Source: PoT sp049331405
GTDB lineage: Bacteria > Planctomycetota > Planctomycetia > Isosphaerales > Isosphaeraceae
Assembly (NCBI RefSeq): GCF_049331405.1
Contig: NZ_CP186274.1
Location: 7,068,001 to 7,132,000 of the forward strand
DNA length: 64,000 nt
Direction of reading: 5' to 3'
Below the pieces are notes generated by a model. It worked only from the letters and a program-made list of their open reading frames with translations, made no database searches and was not told the DNA's origin. Both the position numbers and the translations under genes were made by a program. This document shows, piece by piece, positions 16,950-26,231 of the stretch. Positions within the stretch are counted from its first letter, which is position 1; each line of letters starts with the position of its first letter.

Positions 16950-18446
16950 GCTCGAGGAGGTTCGATCTCTCGCGCCCAGGCCTGACAGCGTCAATCAGAG
17001 CGCATGCATGACGGCTTAGGGCGGTGCTTCAGGGCTGAACCTCGCCCATCGAGGCATCTGGGCCAATCGTCCTTCCACCCGAAATGAGTTACACTGGTGT
17101 GCAGACGAGAACGTCAATACCTGCACTCTGGAATTGCAGGGCAAGGTTGCTTTCGCCACTCAACTGGAGAGAATCCGTGCTGATTGGCGAATGGGGAGTT
17201 TGCCGAAGGTGGTAAATACATGCTTGAAGACGGTAGTTGCAGCGACTTACAGCTTGTTGCCGGTTCTCCATCGGCTTCCAGTTGGATTCCTGCAATCCAC
17301 CAACATCGAGCCGTTGAGTCGTTTCTTCGCGGCACCCTAGCCTTACGAGCGGAAGTAATCCAGTTGACAAGGTGTTTCCTGGAGAATAAAGTAATACGGC
17401 AGCGAGTGTTGGGTGAGGTTTGAGGTCCACTCGGCACGCAACCATCAAATAACATTCAGCATCGTTTTCAGACTGTTTTTGTCAAGCTTGACCTGCAAAA
17501 TCCTCCCTGTGATCTCTTTCTGTGGATGTCGTTAGTTCTTTGTGGTTATCGGCTTCGATTGGGATTGGTTTGAAAGCCTAAGTGGTGATGTCACGGTGTC
17601 GTGGCATGTCGAGTCGGAAATCCCCGCCCTCCATAAATTCGGCCGACTCCTTCGAGAGACGTTCCTGGTCGAATTGTCACGGCGCTAGATCGTTCTGGTA
17701 GGCACGACTAGCCTGGTTCTACCGTGACTCATACTCCCAGCAGAATTCTCCCCGCTTCGCCTCAGGCCATCCCCGCCTTCGTCGTCGATCCCAGGAATTG
17801 CGTGTCTCTGGAAAGCGGACATCTCCCGATCTTCGTGCTTTTGTCTCATATAATCCTTCGTATTGGGGAGGCGGGCGGTTTGGGTGGTTGTGTGGATTGC
17901 TCTTCGAACTATCGGTAAGCTTGCTCGATTTGGAGAACATCAGGCAGGAGTCGTTAAACCTTCGTTTGATTTTTCCTTTTCAACGCTTTCGCATTCCACT
18001 CTCCCTAAATGAGTTCATGATGATAAGAAGCTCCGATATAGGGATGTGTTAAGGACTTGCGACAACCAAGATTTGTGTGCAAATCGATCGGAGTCGCAAG
18101 GTCTCAGTCGAACGTACTTCGTGCCGGGGTGCTTGTTCTACCACCCCACTTGTCGCATTTCACTCGGCGGCAGGCCGCCCCGGAGGCCGGGAGTCGCACC
18201 TGGCGGATCGAGAAATACCAGGTCGACTCGGCATATTCATGTATTCTTAGTGTTCGTATCATTGCAATTTTAAAATGTTACAATAAATTGATGTGTATGG
18301 CGGAAATTCCTTGAAGTCTCGGATGGTCTGCGTCGGGCAGCGGTCGGCATGGCAAGATCGCTATTGTTTTGGCCGGGACGTTACAATTGCATTCGACTCC
18401 GGATGTAGTCAATTCTTCGTTCGATTTGATGGCGGGCTGACCAGCG
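16950..18446. other. 1.5-kb AT-richer gap with one promoter-like signal
   Basis: No supported gene. It holds a good promoter-like pair (17364-17392), the perfect 12-base palindrome GTCAAGCTTGAC at 17481-17492 and an AT-rich stretch near 18240-18290. Short frames around 17089-17448 occur on both strands and match nothing. It probably contains the upstream regulatory region of the assembly operon that starts at 18447. Confidence 0.4.
17364..17392 (+). promoter_or_regulatory. predicted sigma-70-type promoter
   Basis: TTGACA (17364-17369), a 17-base spacer and TAAAGT (17387-17392). Same layout as the promoter at 4969, again in a long gap upstream of polysaccharide genes and pointing toward them. 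The next gene starts about 1,050 bases downstream. Confidence 0.35.
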
Positions 18447-19568
18447 ATGGCACTTGAAAAACAGTTGAATATCTTGGGCATCCGGGGAGTGCCGGCCGCT
18501 CATGGCGGGTTTGAGACCTTCGCCGCGCAGTTGGCCCCGTTCATGCGAGACGCGGGCTGGCTGGTGAGCGTCTATTGCCAGGGCGAAGAAGGCGTCAAGA
18601 AACCGAAGATGTGGATCGACGAGTGGGAAGGCATTCGTCGCATCCATTTCGACACTCGCACGCGCGGCGAACTCGCCACCATGGAGTTCGACCTTCGCTC
18701 CACCCTGAACGTCCTGTCCCAGCCGGGGGTCGACCTCGTGCTCGGGTACAATACGGCGATCTTCTGCTTGTTGCAACGGCTCCGCAGGCGTCGCGTCGCC
18801 ATCAACATGGATGGCATCGAATGGAAGCGGCAGAAGTGGGGTAAACCGCTGAAGGCCTGGTTCTGGGTGAACGAGTGGTTCGGCGCCAAGCTCTGCACGA
18901 AGGCGGTCGCCGACCATCCCCAGATCGCTGCCCATCTCGCATCACGCGTCAAGTGCGACTCCGTAGTGATCCCTTACGGGTCGGATACGATCCTCGAGGC
19001 CTCGCCCGACCCTCTCGGATCCCTCGGCATCGCCCCGAATGAGTATTTCGTCTCGATCGCACGCATCGAGCCGGAGAACTCCATCCTGGAGATCGTCGAG
19101 GCGTTCGCCAGGGCCAAGACGGGTAAGAAGCTCGTCGTCCTCGGTAAGCTACTGCCCGGTCATGCCTACCACGCCCGCGTCAAGGCGGCGGCCGATGAGA
19201 ACACGATCTTCCCCGGCGCGATCTATGACCCCGCCGTGGTGAGGGCCCTCCGATTCCACTGCCTCGCCTACCTTCACGGCCATCAGGTCGGGGGCACCAA
19301 CCCCTCCCTCGTCGAGGCCCTTGGGGCCGGCAACGCGGTCATCGCTCGCGACAACAAGTTCAACCGATGGGTCGCGGGCGACGATCAGATCTATTTCTCC
19401 GACACCGACACCTGCGTGGCGGCCTTCACTCGAGCCGCGACCGACCCCGATCGGGTCTCCCAGGCTCGTGCGGGCTCGAGGCGGCGGCATGCTGACGCGT
19501 TCACTCTCGATAAGATTCATACGACCTATCACGATGAACTGGCCAAGCTGGCCGGAGCCTCGGCCTGA
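18447..19568 (+). CDS. glycosyltransferase, DUF1972/rhamnosyltransferase type (GT4-like)
   Basis: 373 residues. The N-terminus LNILGIRGVPAAHGGFETFAAQLAP is the signature of the DUF1972 GT-B family, which includes rhamnosyltransferases. The C-terminal donor domain has YFVSIARIEPENSILEIVEAF and HGHQVGGTNPSLVEALGAGNAVIARDNKFNRWV, the GT4-like nucleotide-sugar site with its E-x7-E arrangement. It probably adds rhamnose or another sugar to the lipid-linked repeat unit at the cytoplasmic face. It opens the assembly operon: the flippase gene begins 61 bases later. dTDP-rhamnose genes downstream fit a rhamnosyl donor, but this is inference. Confidence 0.88.
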   Translation: MALEKQLNILGIRGVPAAHGGFETFAAQLAPFMRDAGWLVSVYCQGEEGVKKPKMWIDEWEGIRRIHFDTRTRGELATMEFDLRSTLNVLSQPGVDLVLGYNTAIFCLLQRLRRRRVAINMDGIEWKRQKWGKPLKAWFWVNEWFGAKLCTKAVADHPQIAAHLASRVKCDSVVIPYGSDTILEASPDPLGSLGIAPNEYFVSIARIEPENSILEIVEAFARAKTGKKLVVLGKLLPGHAYHARVKAAADENTIFPGAIYDPAVVRALRFHCLAYLHGHQVGGTNPSLVEALGAGNAVIARDNKFNRWVAGDDQIYFSDTDTCVAAFTRAATDPDRVSQARAGSRRRHADAFTLDKIHTTYHDELAKLAGASA

Positions 19569-19629
19569 AGTGGCCGGCAGGCGCCTCGCCTTCACGCTAC
19601 AAATTCTATCATAAGCATTTATTGTCATC

Positions 19630-20850
19630 ATGGAACTAAAGACTCCGCTCATCACGCTCATCGCCACGATGGTCAGCCAGGGGCTGTTCTTCGTCTGCAT
19701 CTTCTTGATTAACAAACTATTCGGCCCGGCGAGTCTTGGTCAGTTCAATAAGTTGCTCTCGGTTGGCATGTTCGTCGGGACGGTCGCGGCCTTGCGTTAC
19801 GACCTGGCCTGCGTGAGCACCTCCCCCGGGAAGTCCTTCAACGCGATGGTTCACGTCTTCCCGCTGGGCATCGCGGTGTCGATGCTCCTCGCCTTGGTCC
19901 TCTACCCTACCGGGGAGATCCCGTTCGTCGCCTGCCTCTTCGCGATCGGCTTCCTGTCGCAACTCTTGCTGACGAGTTACTACAGCAGCGCGAGGAAGTT
20001 CCACTTCGGGAATCTACCGAGGACCGTCGCATCGGCGATCTTCCTGGCCGCATTGCCGTTCCTCATGAGGTCCAAGGCGACGGACGGTAATAGCCTCTTC
20101 GTCTACTACACGTTTGCTACCCTCGCCTCGACGGCCCTGTTTGTGATCTTCATCTGGCGTCGCGAGTCGGAGAACTTGGCCCTCGAGACCGACTTCTTCT
20201 GGGAACACCGCCGCTTCGCCCTGCTCACGTTGCCCTCGACCCTGTGCAACTCGGTCTTCCACTACGCGTTACCCATCGTCATCCCGGACTGGTTCGGCGA
20301 CGAAATCGCCGGCCACTTCGCATTCGCATATCGGTTTGGGTTCTTCCCAGTGAGCCTCTGCTCCCAGAGTATCGCGGGCATCATCCGGCGCGAGTCGATG
20401 GCGGCGCTCGCGGTGCCGGACGGCGGTACGAAGTTGATGGACTTCGTCTGGTCCTATTTCAAGGCGTTGATTGTCCTCTCGGGTCTTTATGCGTTGGTGG
20501 CAGTCGTCGTTGCCGTCGTCGCGCAGCGGGCTTTCGGGCCGAACAAATGGACGGCGTCGGCCGACTATTTGTTGTGCATGGTCCCGATGTTCGTCGGTCA
20601 GCTCGTCTTCATGCCCATGTCCCAGACGTTCCTGGTGACCAAGGCACAGCGTACCGACTTCCTCATCCAATTCACCACGGCACTGAGCTTGATCGGGGTC
20701 CTGGGTATCAGCCGCTACTTCGCCTTCTCCGCCATCCAGGCAACGCTGGCGTTCTCGCTGGTTGGCGCGGCCATCATGCTCGCCGGTTCCGTGATTGTCA
20801 TAACCACCCTCAAGGCGTTCCTGAAGACGCCTGCATCGGTTACGTCTTAA
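19630..20850 (+). CDS. Wzx-like polysaccharide flippase (MOP superfamily)
   Basis: 406 residues, almost entirely hydrophobic helices (about 10-12 predicted by eye), starting MELKTPLITLIATMVSQGLFF. The GPASLGQFNKLLSVGMFVGTV region resembles the start of oligosaccharide flippases. Such proteins turn undecaprenol-linked repeat units to the periplasmic face. It is the only flippase in the window and sits between glycosyltransferase genes, as expected of a Wzx/Wzy system. The next gene starts 13 bases after its stop, with the ribosome-binding site overlapping its last codon. Confidence 0.87.
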   Translation: MELKTPLITLIATMVSQGLFFVCIFLINKLFGPASLGQFNKLLSVGMFVGTVAALRYDLACVSTSPGKSFNAMVHVFPLGIAVSMLLALVLYPTGEIPFVACLFAIGFLSQLLLTSYYSSARKFHFGNLPRTVASAIFLAALPFLMRSKATDGNSLFVYYTFATLASTALFVIFIWRRESENLALETDFFWEHRRFALLTLPSTLCNSVFHYALPIVIPDWFGDEIAGHFAFAYRFGFFPVSLCSQSIAGIIRRESMAALAVPDGGTKLMDFVWSYFKALIVLSGLYALVAVVVAVVAQRAFGPNKWTASADYLLCMVPMFVGQLVFMPMSQTFLVTKAQRTDFLIQFTTALSLIGVLGISRYFAFSAIQATLAFSLVGAAIMLAGSVIVITTLKAFLKTPASVTS

Positions 20851-20863
20851 GGAGATGCAGTCG

Positions 20864-22060
20864 ATGAAGGATGTCGTTGTCCTTTTGATAGACTCGCTCG
20901 ATCGCTATCCGTTCATGCTGCGGATCGCCAACGCCCTCCGCGGGAAGTTCGACTTTATCTTCGTCACCACGGAACCGCTGGCCGCGTACTTCCTGAGGCA
21001 GAAGGGCGAATCCGTCACCTACCTCAATCGGGGTTACCGCACGATCAAGCCGACCGAGTCGGACTACTCACTATCGAGTCGGGCGATCGAGACGCTGAAC
21101 GGCGAGATCTCGCCCGAGATGGCTGCCCGCGACCTCGCCGCGCTCAGGGCCGCCTTGACCAGGGTGTATCAAGAGAAAAAGGTGACGCGTTGCGTCGCCT
21201 GGAACGGCCAGCAACTGATCGGCCGGGCTTCGAGGGCGGTCTGCAAGGAACTCGGCATCGCGACGGCTTTTATCGAGATCGCCAACCTGCCGGACAAGAT
21301 GTTCTCCGACCCCCAAGGCGTCAACGCCGAGTCCGACCTCTTCGCCAACGTCGACCAACTCGATGGCTTTGCCGAGGTGTCCGAGGCGGATCATGCTGCC
21401 TGGATGCAGGGCTACGAGGCCTACAAGTCGAAGCCCCTGCCTCAGGCGAAGAGCAAGTCGCTCCGTCGCATCATCTCCGCGACGAACCATTTCGCGAAGG
21501 CGGCGACGGGCGGACTCTGCCGTCGTCGGATGTCGCAGCTCTCGCTCTCCCGGGGCAAGGCGACCCAGAAACTTACGGAGCATTTGACTGCGGAGGAGGA
21601 CCTGCCGCAGGATTTCATCTTCCTGCCCCTCCAGGTCACCGCCGATACGCAGCTCAAGCTCCACTCGGAGATCAACAACCTCGGGGCGATCGACCTGGGG
21701 ATGAAGCTCGCCAAGGAGAGCGGCCTGGCGCTTGTCGTCAAGGTCCACCCCGCGGAAGTCGACGGCGACGCGATCGACACCATCCTCCGGCTCCAGCAGC
21801 AGGAAGGTTTCATCCTTACGAATGCTAATACGACAAAATTGATCCGCGGCTCCGCTCGGGTCATCACGATCAACTCGACGGTCGGCCTGGAAGCCCTGAT
21901 GTACGGCCGGCCTTTGACCGTCCTGGGCCGGGCCCTCTATCGCGATTTCGATCAGGTCAGAGTTCGTAAATACATCCATGGTTTCCTGGTGAGCGACGTC
22001 GACTACTTCGGCTCCGCCGAGATCTCGTCGTCCGCCGCCGCTCAACTCATCGGCTGTTGA
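20864..22060 (+). CDS. KpsS-like capsule biosynthesis protein (probable Kdo transferase)
   Basis: 398 residues. The C-terminal half has Capsule_synth (KpsS/KpsC) motifs: FIFLPLQVTADTQLKLHSE, LALVVKVHPAEVD and ARVITINSTVGLEALMYGRP followed by TVLGRALY. In ABC-type capsules these enzymes build the beta-Kdo linker on a lipid (established); here it lies in a Wzx/Wzy-type operon and CMP-Kdo genes follow 7 kb downstream, so a Kdo transferase role is plausible. AAGGAG ends nine bases before the ATG at 20864; the ATG at 20855 directly abuts it and is unlikely. The N-terminus MKDVVVLLIDSLDRYPF resembles a nucleotide-binding fold start. Confidence 0.82.
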   Translation: MKDVVVLLIDSLDRYPFMLRIANALRGKFDFIFVTTEPLAAYFLRQKGESVTYLNRGYRTIKPTESDYSLSSRAIETLNGEISPEMAARDLAALRAALTRVYQEKKVTRCVAWNGQQLIGRASRAVCKELGIATAFIEIANLPDKMFSDPQGVNAESDLFANVDQLDGFAEVSEADHAAWMQGYEAYKSKPLPQAKSKSLRRIISATNHFAKAATGGLCRRRMSQLSLSRGKATQKLTEHLTAEEDLPQDFIFLPLQVTADTQLKLHSEINNLGAIDLGMKLAKESGLALVVKVHPAEVDGDAIDTILRLQQQEGFILTNANTTKLIRGSARVITINSTVGLEALMYGRPLTVLGRALYRDFDQVRVRKYIHGFLVSDVDYFGSAEISSSAAAQLIGC

Positions 22061-22097
22061 GGGCCGACTCCAGCCTTTGCTGAAGGGATCAGTCTGT

Positions 22098-22997
22098 ATG
22101 AAGCCCACTGTGGACGTCAGTGTTGTCTGCGCCAATTACAACAACAGTAAATACCTCCCGGCATTCTTCGAATCCTTCGAAACCTCGACCGTCTGGCCGC
22201 AGGAACTGCTCTTCGTCGACGACGGCTCCAAGGATGACTCCCTGGCTGTTGCCGAGCGTTACACCGGGCGACTGCCGTTCCTGAAGATCATCCCCCTCGG
22301 CAAGAATCAGGGATTCGGCAACGCCCTGAATGCCGGGATCGAAGTCGCATCCTCCCCGTATCTGATGCGGATCGACCCCGACGACGTCATGCAGCCCAAC
22401 CGGATCGAGGTCCAGCACAAGATCCTGGCATCGGGGGCCTGCGACATCGTCGGCTCGAATGCCGAGCTGTTCCACAGCGATACGGGGGCGACGCTGGGCC
22501 TGACCAACTTCCCCCTCACGGAAAGCAAGATCTCGACGACGATCGCCGCGGGTGAGCACGGCGTCCTGCACCCGACCGTCATGGGGCGTACCGAGTTCTT
22601 CAAGGAACACCGCTATATCCAGGCCCACGTCCCCGCCGAGGATTACGACGTCTTCGCCCGGATGTTCCTCGCGGGCGCCCGATTCCAGAACGTCCCCGAC
22701 GTCCTGATGCGGTATCGCGTCCACGAGCAGAGCGTCTCGAACGCCCTCCCCTTCTCCACGATCCAGAAGACGTATGTCATCAGGGACACGCTCTTCAACC
22801 GGAAGACGCCCAAGCTCTGGGTCGCGACTTACTACGTCCACATGAAGTACTATCGGCGCTACCTGTTCGCGATCCAGCCCGTCAAGAAGAACCTGTATTT
22901 GCTGATTTCGTCCGCATTCTATCCGTCGAAGGTCCTGAGACGCGTCCAACGTTCACTGCTCAGCAAGTCGCCTGCAGGGGCCGGCCAAAATGCCTAA
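22098..22997 (+). CDS. family 2 glycosyltransferase
   Basis: 299-residue GT-A enzyme: VDVSVVCANYNNSKYLPAFF at the N-terminus, LLFVDDGSKDDSL, GFGNALNAGIEVA, and YLMRIDPDDVMQPNR carrying the DxDD metal/nucleotide motif near residue 96. PAEDYDVFARMF fits the catalytic-base region of this family. The frame opens at a TTG seven codons earlier, but AAGGGA lies at proper distance from the ATG at 22098. The stop overlaps the start of the acetyltransferase gene by eight bases, indicating translational coupling. Donor and acceptor unknown. Confidence 0.9.
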   Translation: MKPTVDVSVVCANYNNSKYLPAFFESFETSTVWPQELLFVDDGSKDDSLAVAERYTGRLPFLKIIPLGKNQGFGNALNAGIEVASSPYLMRIDPDDVMQPNRIEVQHKILASGACDIVGSNAELFHSDTGATLGLTNFPLTESKISTTIAAGEHGVLHPTVMGRTEFFKEHRYIQAHVPAEDYDVFARMFLAGARFQNVPDVLMRYRVHEQSVSNALPFSTIQKTYVIRDTLFNRKTPKLWVATYYVHMKYYRRYLFAIQPVKKNLYLLISSAFYPSKVLRRVQRSLLSKSPAGAGQNA

Positions 22998-23502
22998 TCC
23001 GAGCGTGCTGGCCCTGATCAAAGAGGATTGGGGGTGCAATTCTCACGCGAAGTCGAAGTTCGTCCTCGCCTTCTATCGTCTCGCCCATGCGAATGGGATG
23101 TCTCGATCCAAGGTGGTCAGGACTGCCGGGATTCCGTTCCGCCTTGCCTATCGCGTCATGGTCGACTGGTTCATGGGGATCGACATCCCCTGGAAGACCA
23201 GGATCGGTCGTCGCCTGGTGCTTTACCACAGCATGGGCCTTGTCGTCAATGAGGCGGCGACGCTTGGAGATGATTGCATTCTTCGGCATTCCGTGACGAT
23301 CGGCAACAAGCTCAAGCCGAATGGAGAGACGGCCTCTCCGCGGATCGGCAATCGAGTCGAGTTCGGCGCGGGGTCGATCCTCCTCGGGGACATCACCGTC
23401 GGGGACGGGGCCGTCATCGGGGCCGGATCTGTCGTCACCAAGAGCGTTCGATCAGGATCGGTCGTCGTAGGGAACCCATGTCGCGAGATCTCTCATAAAT
23501 GA
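22990..23502 (+). CDS. serine acetyltransferase-like hexapeptide-repeat transferase
   Basis: 170 residues. A helical N-terminal part is followed by left-handed beta-helix repeats: IPWKTRIGRRLVLYHSMGLVVNE, ATLGDDCILRHSVTIGN, PRIGNRVEFGAGSILLGD and VGDGAVIGAGSVVTKSV. The overall layout resembles CysE C-terminal regions, but proteins of this short type in polysaccharide operons often acetylate sugars with acetyl-CoA. It is coupled to both neighbours (8-base overlap before, 4-base ATGA overlap after), which favours O- or N-acetylation of the repeat unit over cysteine synthesis. Confidence 0.85.
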   Translation: MPNPSVLALIKEDWGCNSHAKSKFVLAFYRLAHANGMSRSKVVRTAGIPFRLAYRVMVDWFMGIDIPWKTRIGRRLVLYHSMGLVVNEAATLGDDCILRHSVTIGNKLKPNGETASPRIGNRVEFGAGSILLGDITVGDGAVIGAGSVVTKSVRSGSVVVGNPCREISHK

Positions 23503-24743
23503 GCACTCCTAGAGCTGCAGGCCCGACCTCGTTCTGGAACGACATGCCTTTCTATTTCGCGATCGGCATCTTCAGCCTCGATAGCGTGGCCAATCACTTT
23601 TCGAAACTGCCGGTTTTCGTCGGGCTGATGCCCGCGGCGATCATCCTCCTTGTACTTGCAATCCCATCCGGCAAGGCCAAAATCAGGCTCCTGATGCTCG
23701 GGGCGTTTCTCTGCACGTCATTCGTCTTGCACAGCGCCGAATCCGGATTCTCCAAGGACAATCTCACGGACTCGCTCTATGTGATGCTTTTTGTATCCAG
23801 TATTTTTTATTCGCGATTTATAAACGTTTCCTTGACCTGCATTAAGCTGTGCACGATGGTGATGATGGGGTTATTCCTCCCCACATTCTTTGGTTTTAAT
23901 AATCACATGGATGCCGATGAGATCTTTAATTCAGGGTCGACGGATTTGGAGTTTTTGCGCGTCTACAATCAAGGCTTCTTCCGCTATCCGCACCTCGCAT
24001 CATACTTGCTGACGTACGGCAGCCTATTCTGGTTCTACCTCGGCGTGAAGAAGAAATCCTTGGTCAGCATGGGCGTGGCCGCAGGATTCTTCCTCGCGAT
24101 GATCTACGCCGGTTCTAGGACGCCAGTCGTCGTGATCCTGCTGGGTTTCGTCCTCGCGAAGCTGAAACTCAACGCCGGATCGTTCGCCCTGGTCGCGTGC
24201 TTCGTCGGGGGGACGATTTTCATGTTCATGGAAATCGACACGCTCCTCTCGATGACACACGGAACTATCCTTTATCAATATTTGTCGTTCGTGAAAACGG
24301 CCTCCAGCGACGCGTCTCGCCTCAGCCGGATCATGATCTGGGGCAACTGGCTCCAGGGGATGGCGGAGATGGATCTGGCTGGTTATTTATTCGGGAAAGG
24401 ATTCGCAGCATCGATCGTTTACAATTTTCAGAATATCGGTACGCCGATCTGGTTCCACAATGATTTCTTGAGCTTCGCCTTCTCGTATGGAGTGCCATTC
24501 TTTTGCATTATGCTGTACATTTATTTTCAAATGTGGCGTGATGCGTATCGGTCGAATTCCGACATGGCCAAGCTGGTCTTCTATTTCATGGCCCTCTCGG
24601 CCTTTCTCAACGGGTTCTACAAGTACATGCCCGTCTTCCTGCTTGTTATCTACTCCTTGGTGCTTCGTACTAGTGGCACCGGCGTCGGCGATCCCGTTGC
24701 CGATGTGCCGAAAGACCCTAAATATAATGCTTTGCCAGGCTGA
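23499..24743 (+). CDS. Wzy-like O-antigen polymerase
   Basis: 414 residues, a polytopic membrane protein with about ten hydrophobic helices. YAGSRTPVVVILLGFVLA and, later, GTPIWFHNDFLSFAFSYGVPF in a large loop are in the places where Wzy/WaaL proteins carry catalytic Arg and His residues. It probably joins flipped repeat units in the periplasm. The ATG overlaps the previous stop codon (ATGA). It ends the assembly operon; an 870-base gap follows. Some codons around 23790-23880 are AT-richer than usual for the window. Confidence 0.82.
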   Translation: MSTPRAAGPTSFWNDMPFYFAIGIFSLDSVANHFSKLPVFVGLMPAAIILLVLAIPSGKAKIRLLMLGAFLCTSFVLHSAESGFSKDNLTDSLYVMLFVSSIFYSRFINVSLTCIKLCTMVMMGLFLPTFFGFNNHMDADEIFNSGSTDLEFLRVYNQGFFRYPHLASYLLTYGSLFWFYLGVKKKSLVSMGVAAGFFLAMIYAGSRTPVVVILLGFVLAKLKLNAGSFALVACFVGGTIFMFMEIDTLLSMTHGTILYQYLSFVKTASSDASRLSRIMIWGNWLQGMAEMDLAGYLFGKGFAASIVYNFQNIGTPIWFHNDFLSFAFSYGVPFFCIMLYIYFQMWRDAYRSNSDMAKLVFYFMALSAFLNGFYKYMPVFLLVIYSLVLRTSGTGVGDPVADVPKDPKYNALPG

Positions 24744-25615
24744 CGATTCGGACCGTCCTTGCGCCCTGCCGGCGTTGCTCGGCCGGATTTTACGGGATCT
24801 CGCAGGTGCGATCGTTCGCCGAATCTATATCTTCTGGACGATGTCGTCGCCTTGCGCGATGCGAGCCCGCCGAACTATTGACCTTGAAGCTTCCTTCTTT
24901 CTTACACTCCAGCTTGGCCGACGCTGGGCTGGATTGTCCTCAAACATCCCCCCGTCAACCTCGATGGCTCGCTAGGTGTCTCATGCTAATCGATCTGAAC
25001 GCCTCCCGGTCTCCCGGGAACTATGCCGAAGGATTTCGAGCGACCTTGAAATTATGATGACGTTGACTAGATCGTTGTGAATCTGCGTTGTGACCCCTAG
25101 AAGTTGAGGTCCTATCTCGAGAGGTAGGCACCTCAGGCGACCAGGAGCATCGGAAGTGATGGTCGACATGCTTGTGCAGCGCCAGGATCCAGGGATCCTC
25201 GCCTTCAGGAAGCCTGTCACAGTAAGTTCTCGGTATGCAGTATTAGTGAGTGGCCAACCATGTCCGTTTCGACATCGAACTTCATCAAGTGTGGATGGCT
25301 AGACTGCACGAATGCTGTTGCGAGGCAATTGTGGCTTGCCAGCGGAATCTGTGCCCGCGGTAAGAAATGGATTGGTGTAGTCCAACGGATTGTGTTGAGT
25401 CATCGGACTACGCAGTTTCTGGATAATAGATTGGTCGTGGCGTTTATCGGAGTTTTGCGGTCGAATACTCGCGATCGGTTTGCATGGTCGATTCTTCATG
25501 TTGTTGAAGTTCTAATTGGCAAACGTGGATTATTGATTCGGTCTCTCGGTTTGAATGATCGTATGCCTTTATCCGTCGAATGGTTCCTCGGGCATTGATT
25601 CTTGGAGCGATTTTT
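24744..25615. other. 870-base gap before the rhamnose genes
   Basis: No supported gene. A 112-codon plus-strand frame at 25260-25598 lacks a ribosome-binding site and any family resemblance and has AT-rich codon use, so I do not call it. The right end carries the GGAG used by rmlC. I see no clear promoter or RNA. Confidence 0.4.
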
Positions 25616-26170
25616 ATGCATCTCGAGTCACTGGAAATCTCCGACCTGGTCCTGATCAATCCGAAGCGACATGAAGATGATCGCGGGTGGTTCTCCGAAG
25701 TCTTTCGAGAGGACTTCTTCCGGTCGAAGGTGGCCGACGTGAAGTTCGTGCAGCACAACCGATCCCTCTCCAGGCCGAAGGGGACGGTCCGTGGACTGCA
25801 CTACCAGTTGGAGCCGCGGGCCCAGGGTAAGCTGGTGCAGTGCACGCGGGGACGTGTCCTGGACGTCGCGGTCGACCTGCGCAAGGCCTCGTCGACCTTC
25901 GGGCAGCACGTGGCCGTCGAGCTAACCGCCAAGAATGGCCGCCAGCTCTGGATCCCTGTCGGCTTTGCCCACGGCTTCTGCACGCTCGAGGACGATTGCG
26001 AGCTTTCCTACATGGTGACTGACTACTATAGCCCGGAGCATGACCGCGGCCTCCGCTGGAATGACCCGGAGCTGGCGATCGAGTGGCCGGTCGAGGAGTC
26101 GAGCGCCTTGCTTTCACCCAAGGATATGGGGCAGCCGTTGCTGGCCAGTCTCGGCCAGGTGTTTGCTTAA
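25616..26170 (+). CDS. rmlC: dTDP-4-dehydrorhamnose 3,5-epimerase
   Basis: Third step of dTDP-L-rhamnose synthesis: epimerises dTDP-4-keto-6-deoxyglucose at C3 and C5. The 184-residue cupin shows DRGWFSEVFREDFF, VQHNRSLSRPKGTVRGLHYQ (catalytic His region), GKLVQCTRGRVLDVAVDLR and WIPVGFAHGFCTLEDDCEL. The in-frame ATG 12 codons earlier is less likely because GGAG lies 10 bases before the ATG at 25616. First gene of the rmlC-B-D-A set. Confidence 0.93.
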   Translation: MHLESLEISDLVLINPKRHEDDRGWFSEVFREDFFRSKVADVKFVQHNRSLSRPKGTVRGLHYQLEPRAQGKLVQCTRGRVLDVAVDLRKASSTFGQHVAVELTAKNGRQLWIPVGFAHGFCTLEDDCELSYMVTDYYSPEHDRGLRWNDPELAIEWPVEESSALLSPKDMGQPLLASLGQVFA

Positions 26171-26231
26171 TTTGTATGTTCGATCGTACAAATTCTGATT
26201 TGGCAGCTTAACCCTTATCTGGGGATCTGTG

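Noticed and set aside
17184..17423. Short plus-strand frame in the 16950-18446 gap
   Set aside because: Opposite-strand frames overlap it, and no start signal or family match is visible.
14646..18446. Possible insertion-sequence or phage remnants in the long gaps
   Set aside because: No transposase or integrase motif, no terminal inverted repeats and no target-site duplication recognised by eye.
25260..25598. 112-codon plus-strand frame before rmlC
   Set aside because: No ribosome-binding site, AT-rich codon use, no known domain, overlaps the rmlC leader.
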